Assembly (NCBI RefSeq): GCF_900545795.1
Contig: NZ_URAR01000024.1
Location: 1-24,380, forward strand
From: an uncultured Veillonella sp.
GTDB taxonomy: Bacteria; Bacillota; Negativicutes; Veillonellales; Veillonellaceae
Length of the DNA: 24,380 bases
Reading direction: 5' to 3'
The position numbers and the translations under genes are program-made. This document shows, piece after piece, positions 23,451 to 24,380 of this stretch. The stretch's first letter is position 1. Each line of letters begins with the position of its first letter. The notes beneath the pieces are model-generated. The model saw only the letters and a list, made by a program, of their open reading frames with translations, was not told the origin of the DNA and did not search any database.

Positions 23451-23588
23451 GCTCTATCTCCTCAAATTAATACCCATCAGACTATGTTTCTAGCTGATGC
23501 AATAACGATGAAAAACTACAATTTAATATACTTTACCGGGCAAAACCATTCCCCTTTAGCTGCCCCTTCTATTAAACTGTAATGATTT

Positions 23589-23597
23589 ATTATAACA
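23589..23597 (-). promoter_or_regulatory. Extended -10 promoter of the GNAT gene
   Basis: TGTTATAAT on the minus strand, about 140 bp before the start codon, without a clear -35. The leader contains an inverted repeat CATCAG/CTGATG (23474-23479 and 23493-23498). Confidence 0.5.
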
Positions 23598-23742
23598 TAC
23601 GAGGTCTACTAAAATCCTACCACATAAAGCTATAATTTATAAATATTTTGCTAGCATGTTTATATTGTAAATTTAACGTTAAGATTATATACATTTCTAA
23701 GATTAATGAATTGATAATTTTTGATTTATGGCGTCTTATTTC

Positions 23743-23794
23743 ACTTTATAGGCTTAATTTTATGAGCCTATATGTAATCAGTCATCTATAAAGT
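23743..23794. repeat. Overlapping, mutually exclusive inverted repeats
   Basis: ACTTTATAG (23743-23751) pairs perfectly with CTATAAAGT (23786-23794). A shorter hairpin, TATAGGCT (23747-23754) with AGCCTATA (23765-23772), uses part of the same left arm, so only one can form at a time. This lies in the gene-free 23451-24380 region, just beside the terminator at 23796-23838. Confidence 0.65.
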
Positions 23795-23795
23795 A

Positions 23796-23838
23796 AAAAG
23801 GCCTTAAAGCTCAAATAATAGAGTTTTATAGGACTTTT
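23796..23838 (-). terminator. Terminator-like hairpin at the end of the structured repeat array
   Basis: On the minus strand an imperfect stem of about 16 pairs (two mismatches and one bulge, 8-nt loop) ends in GGCCTTTTTA, a five-T run. It would stop transcripts coming from the array at 23870-24380. The plus strand also has a short TTTT after the stem, so it may be bidirectional. Confidence 0.45.
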
Positions 23839-23871
23839 AAATTAATCCCATTTACATATCTTCTCCATTTG

Positions 23872-24380
23872 GGCTGGAAGCTACCTTGGTGCAATACCAA
23901 GTATCGTATATAAAAAAATGCCATACCATTTAGTATGACCTATATAATAGCGACTTCCTACTCAGTGGCGGTAGATTTCTCTTCGAGAAATCGTACGAGC
24001 CGAACTACGTGACACTCTATGTTTTGTGCATCACTTCGTTCTTTCAAAACATGAGTTCTACGTATCTGTGTATCTGTTAGCGACTTACTGCTCAGTGGCT
24101 GTAGATTCCTCTGCGAGAAATCTTACGCCATGAGCTAAAAGACTGACTCATGTTTGTTCGTCGTTACCATGCCTTGGTACATTTTAAATACGTTCTGTTC
24201 GGATGCTGGCTATTCTTCTCCTAAGAATCGTACGCCCCGAACTACGCGATTCACTCTAATTTATTCGTAGCTACCGCTCCTCTAAATTAGGTTCACTGCG
24301 TATCCCTCGTCGCTTCTATTGTTCTTAGTCCATAGAGATACTTTTGCCATGTTGGCTGGAAGCTAGCTTGGTGCAATACG
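23872..24380 (-). ncRNA. Candidate structured non-coding RNA array (tandem diverged hairpin units), continues past the window edge
   Basis: Gene-free region of related units. A 26-bp element at 23872-23897 recurs at 24354-24379 (25/26). A 48-bp element at 23950-23997 recurs at 24080-24127 (42/48). Hairpin GATTTCTC/GAGAAATC (23974-23992) has counterparts at 24104-24122 and about 24211-24228, each followed by TCGTACG or a variant. Two units then show the same fold: outer stem TACGT/ACGTA (24006-24010, 24060-24064) versus TACGC/GCGTA (24243-24247, 24298-24302), enclosing a long hairpin with one bulged base (24014-24056 and 24253-24292) of different sequence but same shape. Frames are broken by stops. 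The minus strand is favoured as RNA since the second hairpin pairs through G-U only there. Function unknown. Confidence 0.5.

Noticed and set aside
23872..24380. tRNA, T-box leader, or integron attC sites in the right-end array
   Set aside because: No T-loop consensus, no T-box motif, and no attC core sites were found; hairpin units do not fit any of these.

Overview
The window looks like a chromosomal segment of a low-GC member of the Firmicutes. The most likely source is a Negativicute close to Veillonella. This rests on overall gene resemblance, a carboxyltransferase subunit with no biotin domain (typical of split biotin decarboxylases), and diderm-compatible lipoproteins; no rRNA or tRNA is present to confirm it. 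About 20 genes are ordinary metabolic, transport and regulatory genes. I see no phage, insertion sequence or CRISPR array.

Layout. 1-69: a 7-bp tandem repeat cut by the window edge. 254-2671 (minus): deoxyribonucleoside catabolism operon deoC-pdp-cdd, with deoC broken by a single-base frameshift. 2758-3378 (minus): DnaQ-like exonuclease. 3679-4982 (plus): pyrF-pyrE of UMP synthesis. 5178-5690 (minus): CsoR-family metal repressor with a very long His-rich N-terminus. 5965-11054 (minus): four-gene peptide/nickel-type ABC importer (two permeases, lipoprotein binding protein, one fused double ATPase), divergent from a SAM methyltransferase (11276-11983, plus). 12534-14010 (minus): YbaK-like deacylase and PhzF-like protein. 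14154-16036 (minus): carboxyltransferase (oadA/pycB type) and a small unknown protein. 16188-18949 (minus): three-gene envelope operon (lipoprotein polysaccharide deacetylase, phosphodiester glycosidase domain protein, membrane-anchored propeller-like protein). 19209-20003 (plus): nitrilase-family amidase. 20450-20905 (plus): XRE regulator. 21072-22731 (minus): Old Yellow Enzyme and a Cys-rich MarR regulator, which share a palindromic operator. 22950-23450 (minus): GNAT acetyltransferase. 23451-24380: gene-free.

The most unusual part is the right end. From about 23870 to the window edge there is an array of related, non-coding, hairpin-forming units. Two units about 237 bp apart fold into the same shape (a 5-bp outer stem and a long bulged hairpin) with compensatory base changes in the stems. 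A further hairpin keeps pairing through a G-U wobble only if the minus strand is the RNA. A terminator-like hairpin closes the array on the minus strand. I know of no family that matches it.

Other points worth attention are the MarR operator pair (a 46-bp near-perfect palindrome whose centre lies between the -35 and -10 of the Old Yellow Enzyme gene), the His-rich CsoR, and a recurring habit of this genome: independent, degenerate short tandem repeats (7, 17, 19-20, 25-27, 27, 30 and 45 bp) in many spacers and in one protein linker.
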